Positions 17,701-23,676 of a DNA stretch of 64,000 nucleotides are shown here, piece by piece. Under the pieces are notes generated by a model. That model did not search any database, was not told the DNA's origin, and saw nothing but the letters and a program-made list of their open reading frames with translations. The position numbers were made by a program, and so were the translations under genes. Within the stretch, counting starts at the first letter, position 1. Every line of letters begins with the position of its first letter. The DNA comes from CAYGWX01 sp964353855 [NCBI: uncultured bacterium] (lineage in GTDB: Bacteria > Edwardsbacteria > CAYGWX01), in NCBI GenBank assembly GCA_964353855.1, contig CAYGWX010000008.1:1-64000 (forward strand), given 5' to 3'.

Positions 17701-18296
17701 CCCTGGAGGAGTTCCAGGAGGAGGAGAAGCGCTTCACCTTCCTCACCGCCCAGAAGGAGGATCTGGAGAAAGCCAGGACCGACCTGCGGGCCTCGATCAC
17801 CAAGATAGACGAGACCGCGCGGGCGATCTTCGTGGAGACCTTCGCCAAGATCCAGGAGGGCTTCCGCAAGGTCTTCTCCACCCTGTTCTCGGGCGGGGAG
17901 GCGGAGCTCGCGCTGGTCGGCGAGGGGGACCCCCTGGAGGCGGAGATAGACATCCTGGCCAACCCCGAGGGCAAGCGCCTGCGCTCCATCGCCCTCCTGT
18001 CCGGGGGGGAGCGCACCCTGACGGCCATCTCGCTCCTGTTCGGGATCTACCTGGTGAAGCCGGCCCCGTTCTGCGTCCTGGACGAGGTGGACGCGCCCCT
18101 GGACGACGCCAACATCGGGCGGTTCGTGAAACTGATGAACGAGTTCAAGCAGAACACCCAGTTCGCGATCATCACCCACAACAAGAAGACCATGGAGGCC
18201 GCGGACCGGCTCTACGGGGTGACCATGGAGGAGCCCGGGGTGTCCAAGGTGGTCAGCGTGAGGTTCGACCGGGCCAAGGTCATGGCCGGGGCTTGA
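14757..18296 (+). CDS. smc: Chromosome segregation ATPase SMC
   Basis: The 1179-residue protein has the full SMC layout: an N-terminal ATPase lobe with Walker A G-P-N-G-C-G-K-T-N (31-39), a long coiled coil, a hinge (about 505-660), the returning coiled coil, and a C-terminal lobe with L-L-S-G-G-E-R-T-L-T-A and Walker B F-C-V-L-D-E-V-D-A-P-L-D-D. It loads on DNA with ScpA and ScpB to compact and separate chromosomes; neither partner is in the window. The start lies in a heptamer repeat with no clear Shine-Dalgarno. Glu, Arg and Ala richness of the coils explains the long antisense reading frames over this gene. Confidence 0.97.
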   Translation: MYLSRLELFGFKSFPYHLELELGAGLTAIVGPNGCGKTNLLDAIRWAMGEQSAKTLRSESMEDVIFSGTKDQKPLSLAEATLIFNNEDRGLPVDYSEVEITRRLFRSGESEYYLNKQLCRLKDLTDLLLNTGLGADSYAVIELRMIDAVLSEDPGERRLLFEEAAGVAKYRRQRRETLRKLEATEADLLRLSDIASEVEKRVRSLKRQVRQAEAYQELRAGLIEKEKLLGGRTLFALDREEKVLQEEGGRLSSAREEQARALTRKETETEDLRLKIQANEDGLTRVQEKLDGVSDQLRTLEQEAAGARERREGLERGIADRERDIRDLLERIGTAEARVKEGRTEVEAKVRDIHALELSLASKEENLARAQDEHQKQRVAVGAIQQRIFERVREESEERNQLSLFTVRLEGISQRAGRLIQERSAEEETLKKLAQETVQAEAEREEARGAADRLKEEEGALREARLKAEEEAKRLAQKAGDLSQALELKRAELALLEGLVAGREGYSDGVRTLLSEVPGMATVADAIEAEPPYIRAIEAALGEKLEWVLLERSEQVKTAIALLRSKRQGQVTLVPLDRVTGKDKGKGRKPEGSDGFARDFVKVREPRFAGAVEQLLKDVVVVRDYDTALLLLGRRENSGFAFVTLDGEVVQHSGIVTYLGEGGEKAGHLERKRRIEELRHELAVGDFDLKEARRSQERGEAVAYQAVSSLQDCVSRQEKESLRVREAEARIERAGFQSGRARERREALDAEAKGLSEEQNTLALSFREAETSFAVAVEEKEREEHFLVEEEARLLAQETKRQDLAAEANEMKVRLAEERGEREKLLAEMEALSRTKALAMEEITRKRGEQAASESQILALQEVVAREESEMAALQESRQALLRDRGRVEVESRGLLEALKQAEGALHALIKEGDRVSEAAYEGSLRLSHIGMERQSLQERLKEEYDLTVELLESDEPLDTLRAETEELRMKLKRFGAVNLVALEEFQEEEKRFTFLTAQKEDLEKARTDLRASITKIDETARAIFVETFAKIQEGFRKVFSTLFSGGEAELALVGEGDPLEAEIDILANPEGKRLRSIALLSGGERTLTAISLLFGIYLVKPAPFCVLDEVDAPLDDANIGRFVKLMNEFKQNTQFAIITHNKKTMEAADRLYGVTMEEPGVSKVVSVRFDRAKVMAGA

Positions 18297-18322
18297 CAGG
18301 GGAGGCCGGGAATTGCTATGAT
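18293..18322 (+). promoter_or_regulatory. Promoter overlapping the smc stop codon
   Basis: TTGACA (18293-18298), an 18-base spacer and TATGAT (18317-18322). The -35 box includes the smc stop codon TGA (18294-18296). The predicted start is near 18329, about 50 bases before an intrinsic terminator. Confidence 0.65.
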
Positions 18323-18328
18323 GATTGC

Positions 18329-18406
18329 GGCGTCGGTAAACTGCATCCTGGAGACGGGGTGCGGCGAGTCAAAAGAACCCCCGATTCTATCGGGGCGCCT
18401 TTTTAT
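18329..18406 (+). ncRNA. Candidate small RNA downstream of smc
   Basis: A good promoter and a good intrinsic terminator bracket a transcript of about 78 nucleotides with no plausible coding sequence. Inside it CTGCATCC (about 18341-18348) can pair with GGGTGCGG (about 18356-18363) around a short loop, giving one internal hairpin before the terminator hairpin. I match it to no known RNA family: the conserved loops of 4.5S RNA, the 6S RNA layout and the common riboswitch signatures were not found. It may equally be an attenuated leader. Confidence 0.4.
18379..18406 (+). terminator. Intrinsic terminator after smc / candidate sRNA
   Basis: The stem CCCCGAT/ATCGGGG (18379-18385 with 18389-18395) has a 3-base loop and is followed by a run of five Ts. 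Confidence 0.85.
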
Positions 18407-18408
18407 TC

Positions 18409-18634
18409 CGAATCGGGAAGTCCCTAACCGGAATCGGGACGTCCCGGTCGGGGATAGGGACTTCCCTATCGGGAAGCGGGAAGTCCCGGATGGCAGGCAG
18501 GAGGTCCCGGATGGCAGGCAGGAGGTCCCGGATGGGAGGCGGGAGGTCCCGGACGGGAAGCGGGAGGTCCCGGATGGGAAGCGGGAGGTCCCGGATGGCA
18601 ATCGGGAAGTCCCGGACGGGAATCGGGAAGGGGG
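18409..18634. repeat. 21-bp tandem array of quasi-palindromes, 10 units
   Basis: Ten copies of the 10-base core GGGANGTCCC-like sequence start exactly 21 bases apart (18415, 18436, 18457, 18478, 18499, 18520, 18541, 18562, 18583, 18604), with an eleventh broken copy at 18625. Each core is a near or perfect palindrome, for example GGGACGTCCC at 18436. The linkers vary (GGATGGCAGGC, GGATGGGAAGC and similar). Because the period is a multiple of three and stop codons are absent, several frames stay open on both strands, including one of 107 codons; I regard these as by-products. All centres face the same side of the DNA helix, as in an operator array. Confidence 0.85.
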
Positions 18635-18695
18635 TGATTAAAGGGCTAAGCACAATCAGGTCAGTCAGTTAGGATGAAATACAAGGAGAAAGGAG

Positions 18696-18720
18696 CACCC
18701 GACCAAGATTTGGCCGGGTG
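18696..18720 (+). promoter_or_regulatory. Leader hairpin before Ycf48-like gene
   Basis: CACCCG and CCAA pair with TTGG and CGGGTG around a GAT loop, with one A/C mismatch. It lies 32 bases before the ATG at 18753, between two purine-rich stretches, and could shape translation of the leader. No T-tract follows. Confidence 0.4.
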
Positions 18721-18752
18721 GGTGAAAACCCCCAATCTGGAAGGAGGAGGAG

Positions 18753-19934
18753 ATGAGAAGGCTTTTTGGTTTTATCCTGATTCTGGCCTTCGCCGTGCCC
18801 GCCTCGGCCGGATGGGTGAGCCAGACCTCGGGGACAACCCAAATCCTTCAATCCGTCCATTTCCCCGTGGATGCCTCAACAGGATATGCTGTGGGGGGCT
18901 GGGGCACCATCCTTAAGACTACGGATGGGGGGGCGAGTTGGGATAGTTTGGCCTCTGGGACGACCTATGTCCTTTACTCGGTCCATTTCCCCGTGGATGC
19001 TTCAACCGGGTATGTCGTGGGGGCGGGCGGCACCATCCTCAAAACCACGAATGGTGGAACGAACTGGGTCCCTCAGAACTCGGGCACGCGCCGATGGCTT
19101 TACTCCGTACATTTCCCTGTAGATGCCTCTATCGGGTATACCGTGGGGTGGGTTGGCACTATTCTCAAGACCACGGATGGTGGAGCGAACTGGACGTCCC
19201 AGCCCTCGGGCACAACCTATGACCTTACCTCTGTCCATTTCCCTGTGGATGCCTCTACCGGGTATACCGTGGGGTGGGTTGGCACTATTCTCAAGACTAC
19301 GGATGGGGGAGCGAACTGGGCTTCCCAGTCGGGCACAACCGTTGGGCTTCAATCTGTCCATTTCCCCGTAGATGCTCAAACCGGTTTTACCGTGGGGGGT
19401 GGTATGATCATCAAGACCACAAACGGTGGTTCGATCTGGAATAGCCTTTCTTACGTGCCCGCTGCCCTTGGCTCCGTACACTTTCCGGCGGATGCCCAGA
19501 CCGGGTATGTCGTGGGGGATATGGGTACGATCATCAAGACCACGGACGGGGGCGCGAGTTGGACGAGGTCGGTCTCCGGGACGAGCAATTACCTTTTCTC
19601 CGTCCATTTTCCTATGGATACTCAGACCGGGTATGCCGTGGGGAGTGAAGGCACAATCCTAAAAACCACGGACGGGGGGGCGAGCGGTGTGGAGAACGCA
19701 GAGGTTAGAGGTCAGAGGTTAGAGGTTAGAATAACCGCGAAACCGAATCCCTTCACCTCCTTCGCCACACTGCCCGGACACGAGGGGGAGCGGTTCAGCC
19801 TCTACGACGTCTCCGGGAGGAAGGTCGGGACCTACCGGGGCGACCGGGTCGGGGAGGGGCTTAAAGCCGGGGTCTACTTCCTGCGTTCATCGGACAGCAA
19901 AGACAAGCCCCTGCGGATTGTGAAGGTGAGATAA
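18753..19934 (+). CDS. Secreted Ycf48/BNR-repeat protein with sorting-type C-terminal domain
   Basis: A signal peptide (M-R-R-L-F-G-F, cleavage near A-S-A-G) is followed by about seven repeats of roughly 40 residues (S-V-H-F-P-V-D-A-S-T-G-Y, then G-T-I-L-K-T-T-D-G-G-A-S-W). These are Ycf48-like beta-propeller blades. The last 65 residues form a T9SS-type sorting/FlgD-like domain with K-P-N-P-F, P-G-H-E-G-E-R-F, L-Y-D-V-S-G-R-K-V-G and G-V-Y-F-L-R. The linker between propeller and tail contains an AGAGGTT heptamer repeat (19700-19734). GGAGGAGGAG precedes the ATG. Such proteins are exported and displayed; ligand unknown. It is closely related to the larger gene at 51001. Confidence 0.85.
   Translation: MRRLFGFILILAFAVPASAGWVSQTSGTTQILQSVHFPVDASTGYAVGGWGTILKTTDGGASWDSLASGTTYVLYSVHFPVDASTGYVVGAGGTILKTTNGGTNWVPQNSGTRRWLYSVHFPVDASIGYTVGWVGTILKTTDGGANWTSQPSGTTYDLTSVHFPVDASTGYTVGWVGTILKTTDGGANWASQSGTTVGLQSVHFPVDAQTGFTVGGGMIIKTTNGGSIWNSLSYVPAALGSVHFPADAQTGYVVGDMGTIIKTTDGGASWTRSVSGTSNYLFSVHFPMDTQTGYAVGSEGTILKTTDGGASGVENAEVRGQRLEVRITAKPNPFTSFATLPGHEGERFSLYDVSGRKVGTYRGDRVGEGLKAGVYFLRSSDSKDKPLRIVKVR
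19700..19734 (+). repeat. Heptamer repeat AGAGGTT x5 inside coding sequence
   Basis: Units AGAGGTT, AGAGGTC, AGAGGTT, AGAGGTT and AGAATAA encode the linker V-R-G-Q-R-L-E-V-R-I between propeller and C-terminal domain. Here the repeat has been accommodated in frame. Confidence 0.7.
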
Positions 19935-19938
19935 CCCC

Positions 19939-20027
19939 ACCCCCTCTTCTCCCCCTCCCCGAAAGCTTTCGGAGAGGGGGAAGGGGGAGAGGTCAAGGGC
20001 CCCGATATATCGGGGCCTCTTTTTATT
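19939..20027 (+). terminator. Double terminator after Ycf48-like gene
   Basis: First comes a long imperfect CT-rich hairpin with the centre CCGAAAGCTTTCGG (about 19939-19991). It is followed by the perfect palindrome GGCCCCGATATATCGGGGCC (19998-20017) and TCTTTTTATT. Confidence 0.8.
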
Positions 20028-20054
20028 GTCCACAGTCCACGGCCTACAGTCGCC
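20027..20054 (+). repeat. Heptamer-phased repeat TGTCCAC/AGTCCAC
   Basis: Units TGTCCAC, AGTCCAC, GGCCTAC and AGTCGCC stand in a 7-base phase between the terminator and the ftsY promoter. Confidence 0.5.
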
Positions 20055-20080
20055 CCCCGGCCCCTTCAGAAGCGCCGTTC

Positions 20081-20110
20081 TTGTATTGCTGTCGTAACCT
20101 ATGGTAAAAT
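20081..20110 (+). promoter_or_regulatory. ftsY promoter giving a leaderless or near-leaderless mRNA
   Basis: TTGTAT (20081-20086), 18 bases, TAAAAT (20105-20110). The start codon of ftsY at 20120 is only 9 bases after the -10 box, so the transcript should begin within a few bases of the ATG, leaving no room for a ribosome site. Confidence 0.6.
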
Positions 20111-20119
20111 AAAACCACT

Positions 20120-21019
20120 ATGGCTTTCGAGTTCCTGAAGAAACTGAAGGACGGGCTCTCCAAGACCCGCCAGGCCCTGGGGCAGAAGATCGCCGAGGTG
20201 ATCACGGGCAAGAAGGTGGATGCCGCGACCCTGGAGGAATTGGAGGGGGCGCTGCTGTCCGCGGATGTGGGGATTTCAGCGACCGAGGAGATCATCTCCA
20301 CCTTGAAGAAAGCCTCCCCGGACTCCGACCTCCGTGAGGTGCTTAAGGGCGAGGTCGTCCGGCTTTTATCCTTATCCAACACCCTACCCCCTACACCCTA
20401 CACCCCGCTTTTGGTCATTCTGGTGGTCGGCGTGAACGGAACAGGCAAGACCACGACCATCGCCAAGCTGGCCAAGCGCTACAAGGACGAGGGAAAGAAA
20501 GTGCTCATCGCGGCCGGGGACACCTACCGGGCCGCGGCCGTGGAGCAGCTGGCGGTCTGGGCCCAGCGCGCCGGGGTGGACTTGATTGAGTCCCGGATGG
20601 GGCAGGACCCTGCGGCTGTGGCCTACGATGCGGTGGCCGGGGCCCGCTCGCGCGGGGCCGAGGTGCTCATCATTGATACCGCGGGACGCCTGCACACCAA
20701 GTCCAACCTGATGGAGGAGCTCGTGAAGGTGAAGCGGGTCGTCGCCAAGCACGACCCGGGCTTCCCCCAGGAAGTGCTCCTGGTCCTGGACGCGACCACG
20801 GGCCAGAACGCCATCAGCCAGGCCAAGCTCTTCACCGGGGCCGTGGGGGTGACCGGGATCGCGCTCACCAAGCTGGACGGCACGGCCAAAGGCGGGATCG
20901 TCATCGCCATCGCCAAAGAGCTGGGGATTCCCGTGAAATACATCGGGGTGGGGGAGAAGCTGGACGACCTTGCCGACTTCGACCCCGGTGCCTTCGCCGA
21001 AGCTCTGATCGGACAGTAG
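20120..21019 (+). CDS. ftsY: Signal recognition particle receptor FtsY
   Basis: The 299-residue protein is a minimal FtsY: a short N domain (about 1-85) and the GTPase G domain with G-V-N-G-T-G-K-T-T (104-112), D-T-Y-R-A-A-A-V-E-Q-L, D-T-A-G-R and T-K-L-D-G-T-A-K-G-G. It receives ribosome-SRP complexes at the membrane. The acidic membrane-targeting A domain is absent, as in many bacteria. The N-G linker (residues about 86-96, N-T-L-P-P-T-P-Y-T-P) is encoded by a CTACACC heptamer run (20377-20404), an in-frame repeat insertion. No Shine-Dalgarno is present because the message appears nearly leaderless. Confidence 0.96.
   Translation: MAFEFLKKLKDGLSKTRQALGQKIAEVITGKKVDAATLEELEGALLSADVGISATEEIISTLKKASPDSDLREVLKGEVVRLLSLSNTLPPTPYTPLLVILVVGVNGTGKTTTIAKLAKRYKDEGKKVLIAAGDTYRAAAVEQLAVWAQRAGVDLIESRMGQDPAAVAYDAVAGARSRGAEVLIIDTAGRLHTKSNLMEELVKVKRVVAKHDPGFPQEVLLVLDATTGQNAISQAKLFTGAVGVTGIALTKLDGTAKGGIVIAIAKELGIPVKYIGVGEKLDDLADFDPGAFAEALIGQ
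20377..20404 (+). repeat. Heptamer repeat CTACACC inside ftsY
   Basis: Units CAACACC, CTACCCC, CTACACC and CTACACC encode the N-G domain linker of FtsY. The same heptamer recurs at the start of mtnA, 650 bases downstream. Confidence 0.7.
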
Positions 21020-21035
21020 ACTGCGGACTGAAACT

Positions 21036-22115
21036 ATGAGCTCCCAATCCTACACCCTACACCCTACACCCTTCTCCCTGCCTTTCAGGACCATCCGCTG
21101 GAACAAGAACAGCGTACGCATCCTGGACCAGCGCTTACTCCCCGGAAAGGTCGTTTATCGGGATATCCGGACCTATCAGGAGATGGCCGAGGCCATCCAG
21201 TCCCTGACGGTGCGCGGGGCGCCCTTGATCGGTTCCGCTGCGGCCTGGGGGGTGGTGCTGGGCTTTCTGCGCTCCCAGGCGAAGACCCCTGAGGCGTTGC
21301 TGAAGGAATTCCGCAAGGTCGCCCACACCTTGCAGGCCACCCGCCCCACGGCCGTGAACCTGACCTGGGCTCTCAGGAGGATGGGGAAGGTAATCGAGAG
21401 GGGGAAACGCGCACCCGTGGACGCCATTCAAGCCAGCCTGCTCGTCGAGGCCCGGAGGATCCAGGAGGAGGACCGGCTGACCTGCGAGAAGCTGGGCCGT
21501 TACGGAGCCGGGTTGATTAAAAACGGAGATACCGTCCTGACCCATTGCAATGCCGGAGCCCTGGGGACATGCGGCATCGGCACGGCCACGGCAGCAATAT
21601 ACACCGCCAAAGCCCAGGGCAAGCGCTTCGGCGTGTTCGTGGACGAGACCCGGCCGGTCTTGCAGGGCGCCCGGCTCACGATGTGGGAGCTCTCCAGGGC
21701 CGGCGTGGATGCCACGCTCATCACAGACAGCATGGCGGGCTGGATGATGAAAAGCGAAAAGGTCTCCCTGGTCATGGTGGGCGCGGACCGCATCGCCCGG
21801 AACGGAGACGCGGCCAACAAGATCGGGACCTACTCCCTGGCGATCCTGGCCAGGGAGCACAAGATCCCCTTCTATGTTTCAGCCCCGCTCTCCAGTTTCG
21901 ATGCCTCCCTGGCCACGGGCGAGGGCATCTCCATTGAGGAGCGCTCTCCCGATGAGGTGACCTCCTGGGCCGGCCTCCGCGTGGCGCCCAGGGGAATCAA
22001 GGTCTGCAATCCGGCTTTTGACGTGACCCCGGCAGGATACATCACGGCCCTCGTCACCGAGAAGGGCATCCTCCGCAAGCCCGATACGTCCCGCCTCCTC
22101 CGCCTGCTGGCCTAA
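21036..22115 (+). CDS. mtnA: S-methyl-5-thioribose-1-phosphate isomerase
   Basis: The protein is MtnA of the methionine salvage pathway, converting methylthioribose-1-phosphate to methylthioribulose-1-phosphate. Seen motifs are V-R-G-A-P-L-I-G, L-T-H-C-N-A-G-A-L-G-T with the catalytic Cys, the catalytic Asp in I-T-D-S-M-A, and V-G-A-D-R-I-A-R-N-G-D. The first 16 residues (S-Y-T-L-H-P-T-P-F-S) are encoded by a CTACACC heptamer run and are not part of the family; homologues begin at about R-T-I-R-W. No other mtn genes are in the window. Related eIF2B-like sugar-phosphate isomerases are a minor alternative. Confidence 0.93.
   Translation: MSSQSYTLHPTPFSLPFRTIRWNKNSVRILDQRLLPGKVVYRDIRTYQEMAEAIQSLTVRGAPLIGSAAAWGVVLGFLRSQAKTPEALLKEFRKVAHTLQATRPTAVNLTWALRRMGKVIERGKRAPVDAIQASLLVEARRIQEEDRLTCEKLGRYGAGLIKNGDTVLTHCNAGALGTCGIGTATAAIYTAKAQGKRFGVFVDETRPVLQGARLTMWELSRAGVDATLITDSMAGWMMKSEKVSLVMVGADRIARNGDAANKIGTYSLAILAREHKIPFYVSAPLSSFDASLATGEGISIEERSPDEVTSWAGLRVAPRGIKVCNPAFDVTPAGYITALVTEKGILRKPDTSRLLRLLA
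21043..21077 (+). repeat. Heptamer repeat CTACACC x3 at the start of mtnA
   Basis: Units CCCAATC, CTACACC, CTACACC, CTACACC and CTTCTCC begin 7 bases after the mtnA ATG and add a non-homologous N-terminal stretch to MtnA. Confidence 0.75.
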
Positions 22116-22121
22116 TATTCC

Positions 22122-23591
22122 ATGCGGCTCCGTCATCCCAAGCCGGTTTGGTTCCTCTCTTTTCTGCTCTTCATGCTCTACTTTCTGCTCTCTGCTTCGC
22201 ATGGCATCGAGGGCCATACCGTCCCGCCCGCCTTTACGCCGGTGGATTCCCTGTTCTCCCTCTCCTTTATCCCGGTGCACCACCCGCCGGGGCAGGGCAT
22301 CCCGGGCCGGACAGAGCCGAAGCCTTATGCCCTGCTCGGCCTGGGGAATTACAGCACGAAGGACCGCTGGACGTTCGGGGGGATAGGGGAAGGACGCCTT
22401 TTCTTTCTCTCCGGCACAGCCAGGGGCCTGGCGGTCCGGAAGACGGACTTCGGACGGGCAAGCGAGAACGACTTCTCCCTCCAGGGGAGCGCGGAGTACC
22501 GGCCCACGGGCCGGGCCGCCTTCGAAGCCCGATTCCGAGGAATCGAAACCGGGGACGAGCTGGGGAGCGTGAGGCGGACCGCGAACGCATTCGCCATTTC
22601 CTTCCGCGAGGTTGATCGCAGGGGAAACCTGACCGTCCGGGGCTCGTGGACCGAGATCTATCTGGATGCGCCGGAGCACGCCAACCTCAGGATCTTCAGC
22701 CTGGTCCGGGAGGGCGAGCGGCTGTTCGGACTCGGGACCCTGCAGGGCCGGGTCCGGGAGGCCTGGGTGGTTTCGGAAGAACAGGGGGGGGAGGTCTATC
22801 GCGAGCGTCTCTGGGGCAAAGCCTTTCTGGCCGCGGGCCTGGCGTTTGGGAACAGGGTGTTCCTGGAGGCGGGCGCCCGGGCCGCGGGATATTCGGCCCT
22901 GGCCCGGCGGGACGCCTTCGCATATCCCTTCCTTTCTCTTCGCGCCGCGCACCCCGGGGGGTATTCCGCCGATTTGTCCTTTGAGCCCGGGGTCTCCATC
23001 CCCTCCTTCGAGGAGCGGTACCTCCACGACCCCTACCTTCGGGTGAACCCCCAGGCGGGCTATTCGCGAAGCCCGGTGCGCTTTGCGGAATCGTTCCGTT
23101 ACGGCACTCCCTCAAGGGTCCTGGAGCTCCGCTTCGCCGAGGAGCAGCGGGTGAACCTCTGGGTCCCGCAGGATTCCGCGCCCGGGTTTCTCATCCTCCT
23201 GCCTTACGGCGAGGCCTGGAGATACTCCCTGGAGGCGAGAGCCTCCACAGCGCTGGGGTCAAACATCAGGGAGGACCTGGAGGTCAAAGGCTGCCGGGCC
23301 CATGCGGGGATCCCCTATGATCCTGAGATCTCGGCCGCGAACACCCTGGTTATCGGCCACGGCTTGGACTCCCTGCGGGTGAGGGCGGACTATGTGGGCA
23401 AGAGATTCCGCCCGGGCCGGGAGAGCCTCAGGGATTATGTCCTGACCTCGGTCGCGCTCGAAAGCCAGGTCTATCCCGGGATCGCGGTTTCGTTCTCTGC
23501 GGAGAACCTGGGCGACAACCGCTACGAACTCATCGCCGGACGGACCCATCAGGGCCGGGCATTTTCCCTGGGCCTGACCGGCAGGCTTTAA
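22122..23591 (+). CDS. Outer-membrane beta-barrel protein, TonB-receptor-like barrel without plug
   Basis: After a hydrophobic signal sequence (about 10-30) the 489-residue protein is made of alternating strand-like segments rich in aromatic residues, Arg and Gly, and ends in a strand typical of TonB-dependent receptors (A-E-N-L-G-D-N-R-Y-E, then R-A-F-S-L-G-L-T-G-R-L). No plug domain or TonB box is visible, so it is a short barrel of roughly 20 strands or an incomplete receptor. It begins 6 bases after mtnA with no good ribosome site, so translational coupling to mtnA is likely. Substrate unknown. Confidence 0.7.
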   Translation: MRLRHPKPVWFLSFLLFMLYFLLSASHGIEGHTVPPAFTPVDSLFSLSFIPVHHPPGQGIPGRTEPKPYALLGLGNYSTKDRWTFGGIGEGRLFFLSGTARGLAVRKTDFGRASENDFSLQGSAEYRPTGRAAFEARFRGIETGDELGSVRRTANAFAISFREVDRRGNLTVRGSWTEIYLDAPEHANLRIFSLVREGERLFGLGTLQGRVREAWVVSEEQGGEVYRERLWGKAFLAAGLAFGNRVFLEAGARAAGYSALARRDAFAYPFLSLRAAHPGGYSADLSFEPGVSIPSFEERYLHDPYLRVNPQAGYSRSPVRFAESFRYGTPSRVLELRFAEEQRVNLWVPQDSAPGFLILLPYGEAWRYSLEARASTALGSNIREDLEVKGCRAHAGIPYDPEISAANTLVIGHGLDSLRVRADYVGKRFRPGRESLRDYVLTSVALESQVYPGIAVSFSAENLGDNRYELIAGRTHQGRAFSLGLTGRL

Positions 23592-23598
23592 AGTCTCC

Positions 23599-23628
23599 TT
23601 GAACTCGGCCCCGCGGTTATGGTAAGAT
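23599..23628 (+). promoter_or_regulatory. hutH promoter
   Basis: TTGAAC (23599-23604), 18 bases, TAAGAT (23623-23628); start near 23635, leader about 40 bases with GAGGAA before the ATG. Confidence 0.6.
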
Positions 23629-23676
23629 AAATTGGTCTTTTCCCTGATAATTAAACCCTAAATCATTGAGGAACGC

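Noticed and set aside
16443-18179. Very long antisense frame opposite smc, and similar ones opposite livF/HD-GYP and the 5' half of smc
   Set aside because: These are shadows of GC-rich coding sequence; the products are Leu/Gly/Pro-rich without domains, and the sense genes are certain.
18409-18634. CRISPR array
   Set aside because: Cores repeat at a constant 21 bases with similar linkers. There are no unique spacers and no cas genes.
18318-18641. Open frame of 107 codons over the 21-base array (plus other open frames on both strands)
   Set aside because: The period is a multiple of three and the units lack stop codons, so several frames stay open at once. The peptide is a low-complexity heptad repeat, no signal or domain is seen, and a terminator precedes it.
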